Shown here: positions 16,513-26,647 of the stretch, one piece after another
Position numbering within the stretch: the first letter of the stretch is position 1
Layout: each line of letters starts with the position of its first letter
Assembly (NCBI RefSeq): GCF_014534745.1
Contig: NZ_JACVVP010000001.1
Span: 186,001-250,000 of the forward strand
DNA length: 64,000 nucleotides
Direction of reading: 5' to 3'
Source: Flammeovirga sp. EKP202
GTDB taxonomy: Bacteria; Bacteroidota; Bacteroidia; Cytophagales; Flammeovirgaceae
Notes under the pieces: model-generated
What the model was told of the DNA's origin: nothing
What the model saw: the letters and a program-made list of their open reading frames with translations, nothing else
Database searches by the model: none
Program-made: the position numbers and the translations under genes

Positions 16513-18000
16513 TTATTTTTTACGTCTGAACTTCTTGATTTTTTTAGCAAACTCCAATAAACTATCCTTTCTACTTGCTCTATATTTCCAAACTACGTCA
16601 AAGGGTTTTAGTTCAGGAGCATTTTCAGGACCGAATGTAACGGCAAAAAACCTACTGTCTTTCGATTGTGCCTTTCTCAATTTATGTAAGACCGAAGTTT
16701 CTAAAGGTGGAATTTTACCATCTGTAATTAGCATTAAATCGGCTTTTCTGTAATCATCAGATTGCATTTTTTCAATGGCAGCTTGCAAGGCAGGGCCTGC
16801 ATTGGTTCCTGCACTAAATGACATTGATAAAAACTCAATGAGAGGTTCTAGCCCATGATGAAGATTACTTAAGTCAATCGTTTTGATCTCATCTTCTGTT
16901 GCACCAAAAGAGAAAAGTAGGCATTTCCTTTTATTTTCAAGAGCCAGTTTCATGACTGCAAAACACAAGGTTTTTGCAATTTGTTCTGGCTTTCCAAGCA
17001 TAGAAGCACTTGTATCAATACACAAAATCATAGGTCCCATGACTTCTTCTTTTGTACTTGTTTTCTGTGTCTCTTTTCCTTCATCCTTTTGGGGAGGACG
17101 GTCTTCAGCCTTCAACTCAAAAGTTTGCAACTTATGTTCCACAAACTTTTTATAGAAAAGTAGTTCTGTATCTTCATTTCCAAGAAGTGCGGCTTCAGCA
17201 GGTAGGATTTGAGAAAGGTCATCACTTTCATGTACGCCAATTAGGGATTCTCTTCCATGAGTGAAAGTTCTTCTGAACGGTTTGATCGTAATTTCTTCAA
17301 GCTGTTCTTTTTCCTCTTCCAACTCTGCGCTCGCATATCGACCTAACAGTTCTACCAGTTCTTTAAGCATTTCCTCGTCCTCAAGTAATCTATCGTAACG
17401 AGATAAGACTTCAAAGCCTGTATGTTGCCATTGACCTTTCGCTTTTTCGAAACCAAGTCCAAGGTGATCCATCAGTTGACTGACCAAATGCTGAGATTTA
17501 TCAAACTTACTGGCGTTCTCACTTAACTTCTGGCGGAGTTTATCCTGTCTCTTTTGCGTTTTACTACTTAAGATTTTACGCATCGTTTCCATCAGCTTAT
17601 TCATCACGCCTTTGGAACTATGCCCTTTGTCTCCTTTTGCATTGCCTGAGCGCATACCAAAAGGTAAACTTAGTCGCTTTTTCTGTCGTTCGATTTGTGG
17701 AACTTCAGAAGTGCTTTCAGCAATTTCTTCTATATGCGTAACAATCTCTTTGATGACATGCTCACGCAATGAGGTATGTCTTTGAATAGAATCTCTTAGA
17801 CCGGGAGTATCGAGGATGTCATCAATGACTTCTTTATAACCAAGGGCCATATCTGAGAAATTTGAATTTAAGATCTCAGGCGTATGACCCTTGGCAATTT
17901 CTGAAAGGTATGTGGCTAAAATCTCACGATCTTCAGATTCACCCAAGGAAGAAAACATTTTAAATTTTTCTATCTCCTCAAATGATGTTCTAGCCTCCAT
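16513..18000 (-). CDS. viaA: VWA-domain partner of the RavA ATPase
   Basis: A 495-residue cytoplasmic protein with a helical N-terminal half and a C-terminal von Willebrand A domain (about residues 320-480). The MIDAS metal site is visible as DTSAS (about 329), a later Thr, and TDGK (about 427). Length and layout match ViaA, which stimulates RavA; in enterobacteria the pair is linked to lysine decarboxylase, respiratory complexes and aminoglycoside uptake. The gene begins 11 bp inside the 3' end of ravA, so the two are translationally coupled. The assignment rests on the pair together, since VWA proteins alone are common. Confidence 0.85.
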   Translation of the reverse strand: MEARTSFEEIEKFKMFSSLGESEDREILATYLSEIAKGHTPEILNSNFSDMALGYKEVIDDILDTPGLRDSIQRHTSLREHVIKEIVTHIEEIAESTSEVPQIERQKKRLSLPFGMRSGNAKGDKGHSSKGVMNKLMETMRKILSSKTQKRQDKLRQKLSENASKFDKSQHLVSQLMDHLGLGFEKAKGQWQHTGFEVLSRYDRLLEDEEMLKELVELLGRYASAELEEEKEQLEEITIKPFRRTFTHGRESLIGVHESDDLSQILPAEAALLGNEDTELLFYKKFVEHKLQTFELKAEDRPPQKDEGKETQKTSTKEEVMGPMILCIDTSASMLGKPEQIAKTLCFAVMKLALENKRKCLLFSFGATEDEIKTIDLSNLHHGLEPLIEFLSMSFSAGTNAGPALQAAIEKMQSDDYRKADLMLITDGKIPPLETSVLHKLRKAQSKDSRFFAVTFGPENAPELKPFDVVWKYRASRKDSLLEFAKKIKKFRRKK

Positions 18001-19540
18001 AGCTTCGTTTTAATTTTTCGGTTTGTAGTTTGTAGTTCAAGACCAGTTTCCATAAGTCATTTAAACTTTCGTCAATCAATGATCTCCAGTTTTCTGAAAG
18101 GAAAATATTCTTGCCCACACCTTCTTCTCTACTATGTCTTACCTCTTCGATTTCATGTGAAATTTTATCAAGGTACTTTAATAGTAAATTGGCTTCTTTA
18201 TTTAATTGTTCCCTAACGTCTTCAGTAATCGACTTAGAGACTTTACCAATTCTATGCTCTTTAGAAGACTTCAATTTGTACTTGTGGTAGTCGTGCCCAA
18301 GTCTTACTTCGATTTCAGTATCTGAGAACTTTCCGATAGTAAAACTTTCACTTCTACCTGTATTGGTATATAAATTCACCTCAGATGAACCTCTTCCTAA
18401 CATGGCAAAATCATCTGCAAGGATCCTATTGTTCATGCTTGAGAAGCCTTCAATGATATGGTATTCACCATCCACAATTGTAGGAGCTTCCATGTACAGT
18501 TCTTTCTCTTCTTTCGTCTGATCTTCCACATCATTGGTGAAAGTTTCTAATTGAGAGCGAACCGTTTCCATACTATATTTTGCACTCCAACCGTATTTTT
18601 GTACGGCTCTTGTCACCCATTGTCTCACCATATCGATTTGATCAGGAGAGTGCCAAATGCAGTTAGCAATCAAGAAGCAGTCTGAAAGATCTACTCTTTC
18701 TCTACCATTCATAAAAGCAGAAGTACGAATCAGACGCACAATTTTATGCCATCTACGGTCAGAAACATAAATGTTCTTTTCTACTTCAGTACCGGTAGAT
18801 TGATTAAATCTTTCGATGTATTTTCTAACGATGGAAATCACGCTTAGTACTTCCAAAGGCACTTTTACAGAATCAATTAACGGACTCCAACTGTCTACTT
18901 CTGTTTCATCAAATTTCAATTCTTCTCTTACTACCGGATTGGTTAGTTTAGAAGAAGTGATCATATCAAAGAATTTCTGTTCATCAATGATTCTATCGAC
19001 ATACACGCGGACCAAAAAACGGTCCCAGATTGCTTCAAGTCCTTCACCTTTGGCAGGAAGCTCATTGGATGCGGAAAGAAGTGCATGAACTTTTACCTCA
19101 ATTTCCTGCTCGCCATTTCTAAATACTTTTTCATTCAAAACAGTCAATAACGCATTTTGAATGGACGGTCCGGCCTTCCAGATTTCATCTAAGAAAACCA
19201 CTGAAGAACCAGGAAGATAGTTGTCTGTAAGACGTTCGTATTTATCTTCTTTACTTAATTTTGAAATGGAAATAGGACCAAAGATTTCATCTGGAGTACT
19301 GAATCTATTCATCAGATACTCAAAGGAATCTCCACCTTTGAAGGCATATTTCAGACGGCGAGCAATCATACTTTTACCTACACCGGGAGGGCCTAGCATA
19401 AAAATACTTTCGCCAGCAATAGCACTTAGCAAAGCAAGTGACAGAACATCTTCTTTTTCATGAAGATCTTCTCCCAATAAGGATAGTAGTTTCTTAGAGC
19501 GCTTTCTTACATCAAAAGCTACTTTCGAGAGTTCGTCCAT
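17990..19540 (-). CDS. ravA: MoxR-type AAA+ ATPase RavA
   Basis: A 516-residue AAA+ ATPase. Walker A GPPGVGKSMIARRL is near residues 53-66, Walker B VVFLDEIWKAGPS near 115-127, and sensor/arginine segments follow (SASNELPAKGEGLEAIWDRF, about 153-172). The C-terminal part (about 300-516) matches the extended RavA helical/beta region in length rather than shorter MoxR proteins. RavA forms hexamers that remodel protein complexes together with ViaA, encoded by the overlapping downstream gene. The 278-bp gap upstream (19541-19818) shows nothing recognisable beyond AT-rich sequence. Confidence 0.88.
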   Translation of the reverse strand: MDELSKVAFDVRKRSKKLLSLLGEDLHEKEDVLSLALLSAIAGESIFMLGPPGVGKSMIARRLKYAFKGGDSFEYLMNRFSTPDEIFGPISISKLSKEDKYERLTDNYLPGSSVVFLDEIWKAGPSIQNALLTVLNEKVFRNGEQEIEVKVHALLSASNELPAKGEGLEAIWDRFLVRVYVDRIIDEQKFFDMITSSKLTNPVVREELKFDETEVDSWSPLIDSVKVPLEVLSVISIVRKYIERFNQSTGTEVEKNIYVSDRRWHKIVRLIRTSAFMNGRERVDLSDCFLIANCIWHSPDQIDMVRQWVTRAVQKYGWSAKYSMETVRSQLETFTNDVEDQTKEEKELYMEAPTIVDGEYHIIEGFSSMNNRILADDFAMLGRGSSEVNLYTNTGRSESFTIGKFSDTEIEVRLGHDYHKYKLKSSKEHRIGKVSKSITEDVREQLNKEANLLLKYLDKISHEIEEVRHSREEGVGKNIFLSENWRSLIDESLNDLWKLVLNYKLQTEKLKRSYGG

Positions 19541-19818
19541 CTGTTATTCTATGAGATAAAATATAATCGATTCTGATAAAAACGACATGCGTTATTTATG
19601 CGTGCGTTAAAAGGGCCTCTTAATTTATAGTTTTTTTTCTACAAATCAGGAAACTTGTACTGTTTATGGCGAGAAATTTAGAAATTGAAAGAGTACTAGA
19701 ATATGATAAAAGCTACTTTTTTAATGTTGTTTAATTAAAAATTGTTAGAGAAAATGTTTTTTGTAGAATGTTTTATTGGATTTCGTTAAAACTGAAGGAA
19801 TAACGTTTCTTGATGCAT

Positions 19819-20586
19819 TTAATACTGACTTAAGTCGTATAAAGTTTTAATGAGAAATAGAATTAAAATGACATTGAAAAAAGCTTTTACTTTTTTGGGG
19901 TCTACTTTCATCACAAGCTCTGCTCCAATCCAACTTCCAGTAAAAGCCCCCACAATTCCTACTAATCCATAATCCCAATAAACCAACCCTTCCATCATGA
20001 AAAAAGATAAAGCAGCTGTTGATGAAATCATGGCAAGGCTTTTTGAAAAGGCGACATTGACCATAACGGGTATGTTACTAAAGAAGGAAAGAATAAAAAA
20101 GCAAATGACACTTGTACCAGGCCCAAAAAAGCCGCTGTAAAGACCAATAAAGAATGCCGTAGGAAAAACTACTTTAGAAGGTACACTATCATCATACTTC
20201 CCTTCAGGTTTGGGGTGTTTTCGGTTATACCATTCGAGTAGAAATAGAAACAGGATAATGGCTAAGAGTAGATAAAGCATGAATTTAGCATTCATCATTT
20301 TACTGAGTTCAGCACCAAAAATAGCCATAACCAAGGAAATGCAACAAGCTATGATTAATTGTCGGTTGATTTTTAATAACCCTTTCTGATGGTATTTAAA
20401 GGTTGCCGTAATTGAGGCGGTGGTAAGAATCACTTTGTTTGTTCCCAAGATAAATGCATCTGGTAAACCTAAGTAAATTAAAGCAGGTAATGATAGCATA
20501 CCGCCTCCACCTGAGATTGATGTAATGACAGAAGAAAAACAACATACCACAAACCAAAAAATGTATTTGTAAACCTGCTCGTCCAT
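19819..20586 (-). CDS. TSUP/TauE-SafE family permease
   Basis: A 255-residue inner-membrane protein with about eight transmembrane helices. The family signature is near the N-terminus (SSVITSISGGGGMLSLPALIYLGLP, about residues 18-42) and is repeated in weaker form at about 150 (GLYSGFFGPGTSVI). TauE/SafE proteins export sulfite, sulfoacetate or related anions; the substrate here is not known. It lies 73 bp downstream of the SLC13 permease on the same strand, and a shared sulfur-anion role for the two is a reasonable inference. Confidence 0.88.
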   Translation of the reverse strand: MDEQVYKYIFWFVVCCFSSVITSISGGGGMLSLPALIYLGLPDAFILGTNKVILTTASITATFKYHQKGLLKINRQLIIACCISLVMAIFGAELSKMMNAKFMLYLLLAIILFLFLLEWYNRKHPKPEGKYDDSVPSKVVFPTAFFIGLYSGFFGPGTSVICFFILSFFSNIPVMVNVAFSKSLAMISSTAALSFFMMEGLVYWDYGLVGIVGAFTGSWIGAELVMKVDPKKVKAFFNVILILFLIKTLYDLSQY

Positions 20587-20659
20587 TATGATAAAAATAG
20601 GCTATAAAAAGAGAGGTTGATTTGTTCATCGCACATAAAATGATCTCTCCACCGAAGCT

Positions 20660-22465
20660 CTAATATAATTGATAGTAGAGTATTATGAAAATGATACAGG
20701 TAGTACAATAGATCCCCATCAATGGAAGTCCAACTTTCATAAAATCTTTCGTTTTATATCCTCCAGGACCATAAACTATCCAATTTGTCTGGTAGCTGAC
20801 AGGAGTTAAAAATGCAGCAGATGCAGCAAAAGCGATAGCCACAAAGAATGGAGTACTTGGTAGCATTAGCATTTCGCTGACAGAGTATGCAATTGGAAAA
20901 ACAATGGAAATGGCGGCAACATTGGTGACAAATGAGGTGAGTAAAACGGTTACTAAGAATAACCCAATAAGAACGCCAATAACGCCAAAAGGTAAAAAGA
21001 TCGTAATGAACATTTTACTGACAATTTCGGATGCTCCAGATGAGATAAAGGCATCTCCTAGAGTAAGGGCAGACATGAGTAGAATGATAAGGTCTAGATC
21101 AAGTTCTTTATTGACAGCATTAAAGGTGGTGGCTTTAATCATAAGTAAACCTGCGAACGCAAGAATTGCTCCCGTAAGAATTGAAATAATACCTGAAGCT
21201 ACCGAGAAAGCAATGGCCATTAAGACACCAAGATAGATGGCTTTGTTCATATCTTTTACGACAGGTCTTTGACTTTCAATAGTGGATAACACGTAAAATT
21301 CTTTATACGACTTCATATTAGAAAAGAAAGTGTCACCTGCAGATAAAAGAAGCATATCACCCGCCTGAAGACTTATATTTTCTAATTCGCCTGTTACTTT
21401 TTGACCATTTCTATGAATAGCGATCAATTCAACATCATATTTCTCTTTGAAATTGATTTTGCTAATGTATTTCCCATCTAAAAAGGAGTTGGCAGGAATT
21501 ACAGCTTCCACAATTTCAGAATCATCTTCATGATTAGGCACATCTAAACCAAGTCCTGAGTTGATGATATTCATGATGTTATCGGTTTGTCCCATGAACA
21601 TCAGCTGATCTTTATAGTTGAAGGTATAGTCTTCGGGGATTGGAGTGATGACTTCTCCGTTTCTGTGTACCTCAATTAAATAAGCACCTTCAAACTTTTT
21701 AAGTTCTGAATTTTCGACTGTTTTACCGATTACTTTAGAAGACTTATGTACTTCAAGTGCCATTAAGTACTCAGGAGCAATGGCTTTTGCATCATCAAAA
21801 ACCTCTTTATTCTCTGGAAGTAGATTATATCCAATCGTAACCAAATAGAGTATTCCTAAAAAAGTCACTAAAATACCTAAATAAAGAAAGTCTGAATAGG
21901 CTAAAAGGGGTAAGTTGTTCGTTTCTATAAAACCATTAAGTACTAAATTGGTCGACGTTCCGATAATTGTAATCATACCTCCTAAAATGGTACTGAAAGA
22001 AAGAGGTATTAATAGTTTAGAAGGATGTGCTCCCATTTTTTTACACCAGTTGTAGACATAAGGAGTGAGGCCGGCCACAACAGGAGTATTATTGGTAAAT
22101 GAAGAGAGAAAAGCTGCAAATGAAATGACTTTAAGTAAAAAGAATTTTGGATTTTTAGATTTACCTATCATTCTATCCAAAATAGCTTCTAAATTAAAGG
22201 TATGATAAAGGTTAGTCGTAACAATAACTAGCACAATGATTGTAGCTATTGAAGGGTTACTCATGGAGTGCAGAATGTCGTTTGCGGAAATTATTCCGGT
22301 GACTAAAAGCACCATGACCCCCATAAAGAAAAGTAACGATGGTTTAATACGTTCTTTCAAGAGTCCTACAACAACTAAAGAAACCGTGATTAAGACAATC
22401 CACTTTTCTACTTCATGAGGTAAATAATGACTTATATATAGGATGGGATGTAGAAACTTAGGCAT
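20660..22465 (-). CDS. SLC13/DASS-type permease with two RCK_C (TrkA-C) domains
   Basis: A 601-residue membrane protein. About six N-terminal transmembrane segments (to about residue 220) are followed by two tandem cytosolic RCK_C domains (about 225-305 and 315-395) and about six further segments. Transporter-like motifs include NNTPVVAGLTPYVY (about 128) and FVTNVAAISIVFPIAYSVSE (about 510), the paired SNT-like sites of the DASS fold. Proteins with this layout are usually sodium/sulfate or dicarboxylate carriers gated by a ligand bound to the RCK_C domains. The neighbouring TSUP gene supports a sulfur-anion substrate but does not prove it. The gene is divergent from the sensor at 22645. Confidence 0.88.
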   Translation of the reverse strand: MPKFLHPILYISHYLPHEVEKWIVLITVSLVVVGLLKERIKPSLLFFMGVMVLLVTGIISANDILHSMSNPSIATIIVLVIVTTNLYHTFNLEAILDRMIGKSKNPKFFLLKVISFAAFLSSFTNNTPVVAGLTPYVYNWCKKMGAHPSKLLIPLSFSTILGGMITIIGTSTNLVLNGFIETNNLPLLAYSDFLYLGILVTFLGILYLVTIGYNLLPENKEVFDDAKAIAPEYLMALEVHKSSKVIGKTVENSELKKFEGAYLIEVHRNGEVITPIPEDYTFNYKDQLMFMGQTDNIMNIINSGLGLDVPNHEDDSEIVEAVIPANSFLDGKYISKINFKEKYDVELIAIHRNGQKVTGELENISLQAGDMLLLSAGDTFFSNMKSYKEFYVLSTIESQRPVVKDMNKAIYLGVLMAIAFSVASGIISILTGAILAFAGLLMIKATTFNAVNKELDLDLIILLMSALTLGDAFISSGASEIVSKMFITIFLPFGVIGVLIGLFLVTVLLTSFVTNVAAISIVFPIAYSVSEMLMLPSTPFFVAIAFAASAAFLTPVSYQTNWIVYGPGGYKTKDFMKVGLPLMGIYCTTCIIFIILYYQLY

Positions 22466-22644
22466 AGATTTGGGTTATAGGTTATAACCAATATAGACTT
22501 TTAGAGATTAGAAAAAAGTGATGATTATCAACGAAATATTGATAAAGATTAAAAAAAAATGCTTTTTCAAGAAGTAATGTAATCACTTGATTTGAAATAT
22601 TAAATTCATATAGGAAAAAATCCTATTTTTTAGAGATATAAAAT

Positions 22645-25600
22645 ATGAGAGTAAGCCCAGAATTCAGAGGTACAGCAACTATTGTGGTAGTAAGTTTATT
22701 ACTACTGATGAGTTTTGTTTCTTTCTTGAGGTCTTCACAAGCAGAAAAAAGAGAGGTGTCAGAGATTCTTTTAAACCAAGAATACAAGATTGCCAATTTC
22801 CCTTTTCACGCAAGAGAATATTACAGAACTGATGATAGAAAAACATTATTAGGACTAAAACAAGAAGCAGATAAGGTACTATCTCAAATCAATGCGATGG
22901 AGAACGGAACCCAAATGTTATCTTCTGATGAACAATCTTTTTTAATATTGACGACAATTGGTGATGATGATTTATCCCATGCTTTGGAATTGTACCGAAA
23001 ACGATTTGAAGATTATTATGCTCAAATTGATATTATGTGGGATGCAAGTATTAAATCAAATTCCACTGTAGAAGAACTACAATATGGAAGAAGATCATCT
23101 GGTTTTTTTGCAACAAAAACTCAAATGGTAGAAGAGGGCGAAGGAAGTGATGTTGTAGGCAAAGCATTAGATTTTTTAGAGAGAAGAAATTCTTCTTTAC
23201 TCTTACATAATAGAGAAACACGTTTTCGTTTAGAGGAAAACATTAGACGCACAAAATCTACCAATTTAGTTTTTAATGGCCTCTTAGTAGTTATTGGTGT
23301 GATCCTTTTGATCTCTCAGGGTGCTTTCTTTAGAAATAAGTTGTTGGTGCCAATGAACTTATTAAGAAAAAACTTAGAATATTTCACCTCTGAGAAAGGT
23401 GCCGAAAATGTTTCTGATATCAACGTGATTGAGGAAAAGGTGAATCATTTGGAAGATGATTTTGAACGCATCACAAAAATGATTGAGCATTTAGGGGAAA
23501 AAGATTTTGAGGCAAATACCGACGGGTTAAACCCTAGGCTTGAAGAGTCTTATGAAAAAGCACGTAACACTCTAATGCAGCTGGCCAATGAGGAGTTTGT
23601 GAGTAAGTGGATTACGGAAGGTCTGGCAAAAACGACAGAAACATTAAATGGAGAACATTTTGATTCCATTACGGACATGAGTTTTGCCTTTGTAAGATTT
23701 GTTACCCGACACCTTGGAGCACTTCAAGGAGGGGTCTTTTTAAGATTGGATCAAAGTAGTGACCAAGTTGTGAATCAGGTGGCCAGTTATGCTTACGGGA
23801 AGAAACGTTTTCCTCAAAAGAAAATCTCAACAAACGAAGGCCTTGTTGGACAGGTCATGTTAGAGAAACAATATATCTATGTAGAGGATGTACCGGATCA
23901 TTATACAGCCATTTCGTCTGGTTTAGGAGAAGCGGCACCTACAAGTATCATCATTATTCCAGTCGTACATGGATCGGATGAAGTGTATGGTGCGGTAGAA
24001 ATTGCTTCTTACAAAAAGTTGGCAACTCATGAAAAAGAATATGCTAACGCCGCTTGTGAACGATTCGCATCTGCAATTGCCGTTTACATGATGAATGAGA
24101 ATACTCGCCGTTTGTTAAAAGAGTCAATGCAGGTCAATGAAGACTTGAAGAATAAAGAAGAATCATTGCTTTCCAAGACTAAAGAAATGCAAGGTTTCCA
24201 AGATGAATTGAATGTAAAACTTCAAGAACTTTCTAAGGAATCAAATCTGAATAAAAATATTCTAGACGCTATTGGTAAAACAATGGCAATTATTGAGTTT
24301 GATTTAGAAGGAAGAATCTTGACAGCAAACGAAATGTATCTTTCTGTAATGGGCTATAAACTAGAAAACCTAACAGGAAAGTATGAGAGAGTTTTGGTCC
24401 CTTCTGAAGAAGTTAATTCCATGCGCTATAAGTTACTATGGGATAGTTTAAATAATGGTTCTTATATCTCTGGTGAATATTGTAGAATTAACAAAAGAGG
24501 GCAAGAAATATGGATGAACGGTACATACAACCCAATTTTTGGATTGGATGGAAAACCTTATAAAATCATTCAATTTGCCGAATTTACTACAGAACAAAAA
24601 GCAAAGGACCTCACTCACTCCGAGAGGTTACATGCTTTTGGAATGCATTTTCCAGTTTTGGATCTTGATTTAGACGGTAAAATTAAATCGGCAAATAATA
24701 GCTTTACTGATGTACTAGGCTATAGAAGAAAAGAATATAGAAATTTAGCATTAGTAGAACTTTTTGAAGATGCGAAAGAAATTAGATCTTTCAAGAGGAT
24801 TCTAAGAGATATCAAGGCAGGGACAGATGCAGTGGCTACCTTCAACTTTATGTCGAGAGAAGGACATGTGAGAACGATGGAGGTTAATTTATTTCCATTG
24901 AAAAACTTATCAGGAGACGTTCAGAAAGTAACACTTTTTATGGTTGATAAAACAGAAGAACGTTTTATCAAAAAAGAATTGAAAACAGAATCTGAATCTC
25001 TAAAATTATTAAAGAACGAAGTAGCGTCAAGAACGGCGATTCTGGAAGGGATGTCTATGATTTTGGAGGTGGATCTTAATGGCCGAATTCTATCAGGAAA
25101 TAAAAAAGTACAAGAGTGGACCGGTAAATCCCAAGAGTCACTGATAGGTCAGCCTATTGCGGATATGGTGACCACTTCATACCAATCTGTTATTTCTACA
25201 TTATTAGCCGATGACACGGAGAAAAATGTAAAGATTAGAACGTTGGAATATTATACCACAAGGAAAGGAGCATTATGGGGAGAAACTAGCGTGAGAGCTG
25301 TCTTCAATGAGGATGTACCTGTCAAGTTTACTTTTATCATTTTTGATGTAACGGAAAGAGTAGAGCGTGAACAAGGTTTGACAAGACAGATTGAGCGTCA
25401 AAAAACGAAAAACACACTTTTTAGAATGCAGCAAAATGAGAGCAATAAAGAAAGTGGTTTTGCAGTCTTAGAACAAATATTCCAAGATAAGGAAATCGAT
25501 TTGTCCACTAACGAGTGGATTGATAAGTTGTCTCTTCCTTCTTTATTATTGGATGAAGATGGTAAAATAGAGGCGGATAACTTGGCTTTTCAAGCACTAA

Positions 25601-25791
25601 ATATTAGTGCTACTAAGATCTTGAATGTGCCTGATTTCTTGTCAGAATCTCAAAAGGAGAAAATAACACAATCAGTTAAGAATGCATCTCTTTTAGAAGA
25701 GTCCTTAAAATTGAAAGGAGAAGAAAGGTTACTACTTTCAGTACCATTATTCCAAGAAAATACACATAGAATATTGGTGATGTTTGCTTAG
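22645..25791 (+). CDS. membrane GAF/multi-PAS sensor without an output domain
   Basis: A 1048-residue protein. TM1 is at about residues 12-30, followed by a helical periplasmic domain (about 31-205), TM2 at about 208-230, a HAMP-like/coiled linker (about 235-325), GAF (about 327-482), a coiled coil (about 485-535) and PAS domains at about 536-655, 662-770 and 800-910, plus a short fourth PAS-like unit (about 963-1048). The PAS repeats share the D-x-x-G-x-I-x-x-x-N pattern (FDLEGRILTAN, LDLDGKIKSAN, VDLNGRILSGN, LDEDGKIEADN). No kinase, cyclase, phosphatase or methyl-accepting domain is visible before the stop codon, so it must pass its signal to a partner protein. A strong terminator follows. 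Confidence 0.88.
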   Translation: MRVSPEFRGTATIVVVSLLLLMSFVSFLRSSQAEKREVSEILLNQEYKIANFPFHAREYYRTDDRKTLLGLKQEADKVLSQINAMENGTQMLSSDEQSFLILTTIGDDDLSHALELYRKRFEDYYAQIDIMWDASIKSNSTVEELQYGRRSSGFFATKTQMVEEGEGSDVVGKALDFLERRNSSLLLHNRETRFRLEENIRRTKSTNLVFNGLLVVIGVILLISQGAFFRNKLLVPMNLLRKNLEYFTSEKGAENVSDINVIEEKVNHLEDDFERITKMIEHLGEKDFEANTDGLNPRLEESYEKARNTLMQLANEEFVSKWITEGLAKTTETLNGEHFDSITDMSFAFVRFVTRHLGALQGGVFLRLDQSSDQVVNQVASYAYGKKRFPQKKISTNEGLVGQVMLEKQYIYVEDVPDHYTAISSGLGEAAPTSIIIIPVVHGSDEVYGAVEIASYKKLATHEKEYANAACERFASAIAVYMMNENTRRLLKESMQVNEDLKNKEESLLSKTKEMQGFQDELNVKLQELSKESNLNKNILDAIGKTMAIIEFDLEGRILTANEMYLSVMGYKLENLTGKYERVLVPSEEVNSMRYKLLWDSLNNGSYISGEYCRINKRGQEIWMNGTYNPIFGLDGKPYKIIQFAEFTTEQKAKDLTHSERLHAFGMHFPVLDLDLDGKIKSANNSFTDVLGYRRKEYRNLALVELFEDAKEIRSFKRILRDIKAGTDAVATFNFMSREGHVRTMEVNLFPLKNLSGDVQKVTLFMVDKTEERFIKKELKTESESLKLLKNEVASRTAILEGMSMILEVDLNGRILSGNKKVQEWTGKSQESLIGQPIADMVTTSYQSVISTLLADDTEKNVKIRTLEYYTTRKGALWGETSVRAVFNEDVPVKFTFIIFDVTERVEREQGLTRQIERQKTKNTLFRMQQNESNKESGFAVLEQIFQDKEIDLSTNEWIDKLSLPSLLLDEDGKIEADNLAFQALNISATKILNVPDFLSESQKEKITQSVKNASLLEESLKLKGEERLLLSVPLFQENTHRILVMFA

Positions 25792-25810
25792 TAATTTACA
25801 TCATAAAAAG

Positions 25811-25855
25811 AAAAAGGGAAGATCTAGTGTTGTGAATACTAGATCTTCCCTTTTT
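25811..25855. terminator. bidirectional terminator with an 18-bp stem
   Basis: The stem arms at 25811-25828 and 25838-25855 are perfectly complementary (core GGGAAGATCTAGT / ACTAGATCTTCCC) with A and T runs at the ends. It serves the sensor gene and the convergent FMN reductase gene. Confidence 0.95.
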
Positions 25856-25859
25856 TATA

Positions 25860-26414
25860 TCAACCTTTCTTTTTCTCTACAATAGCCTCTGCTAACCATA
25901 AATATTCTTCTACAAAAATATCAACAGCATCTTCAAAATCTGGGTTCAATATAATCCCTTCTGTATCTACTTGATTTTGCACATTAGCTACCGTCATCAT
26001 TCTATAAATAGGATAAGCCATCAATGCTAATACTTGGAGTTGCATCGCTTGAGCAGCTCTTATACCACCCAAAGGGCCTGCTGAAATACTGATTACGCCA
26101 ATAGGCTTTTTTTGATAAGTACTTTTAGGAAAGAAATCAATGGCGTTTTTTAAAGCAGAAGAAAAACTACCGTTGTATTCAGGAGATGCCAATAAAATAC
26201 CATCGGCTTCATCTAAGATTTTCCCCAGTTTTTTGACGTTTTCAGGAGAGTCATCATGTAGTGTGTTGGTCAGAGGAGGTAGTGCATATTCTTTAAGATC
26301 AACCACTTCAACATTGAGTGAAAATTGTTCTTTCATCCTTTGTGCAATATAAAGTACAGCACCATGAGATTGTCTGTCATCTCTTACACTTCCAGAGAGT
26401 AGTACTAGTTTCAT
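25860..26414 (-). CDS. NAD(P)H-dependent FMN reductase family oxidoreductase
   Basis: A 184-residue flavodoxin-like protein. The FMN phosphate-binding loop is LSGSVRDDRQSHG (about residues 5-17), and the second flavin motif is SPEYNGSFSSALKNAIDFF (about 76-94), typical of the NADPH-dependent FMN reductase/chromate reductase/azoreductase group. It probably reduces FMN or quinones with NAD(P)H in the cytoplasm. It has no operon partner and shares a bidirectional terminator with the sensor gene. It diverges from the threonine aldolase gene. Confidence 0.92.
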   Translation of the reverse strand: MKLVLLSGSVRDDRQSHGAVLYIAQRMKEQFSLNVEVVDLKEYALPPLTNTLHDDSPENVKKLGKILDEADGILLASPEYNGSFSSALKNAIDFFPKSTYQKKPIGVISISAGPLGGIRAAQAMQLQVLALMAYPIYRMMTVANVQNQVDTEGIILNPDFEDAVDIFVEEYLWLAEAIVEKKKG

Positions 26415-26542
26415 TTTTATTGAGTTTTAAAAGTATATTTTAATTTATGAAACCTTCTCTAAAAACAAGCACTTTTACTAACAAAACTTAGCAGGGTGAA
26501 GGAGAGGTGAGAGAACTTGTCAATATTTAATAACCTTTTCTC

Positions 26543-26550
26543 TAACTTTG
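26543..26550 (+). promoter_or_regulatory. possible -7 box for threonine aldolase
   Basis: TAACTTTG matches TAnnTTTG, 98 bases before the ATG. The nearest TTG (26517-26519) leaves a 23-bp spacer, longer than usual. Confidence 0.35.
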
Positions 26551-26647
26551 TGCTTTTCTATGTTATTTACCCAAAGCCTCTTTTTGTAGAAGTATTGACA
26601 AAAGAGAACATTCAATTATTGACTTCCATTTAAGTAAGAAATATATA

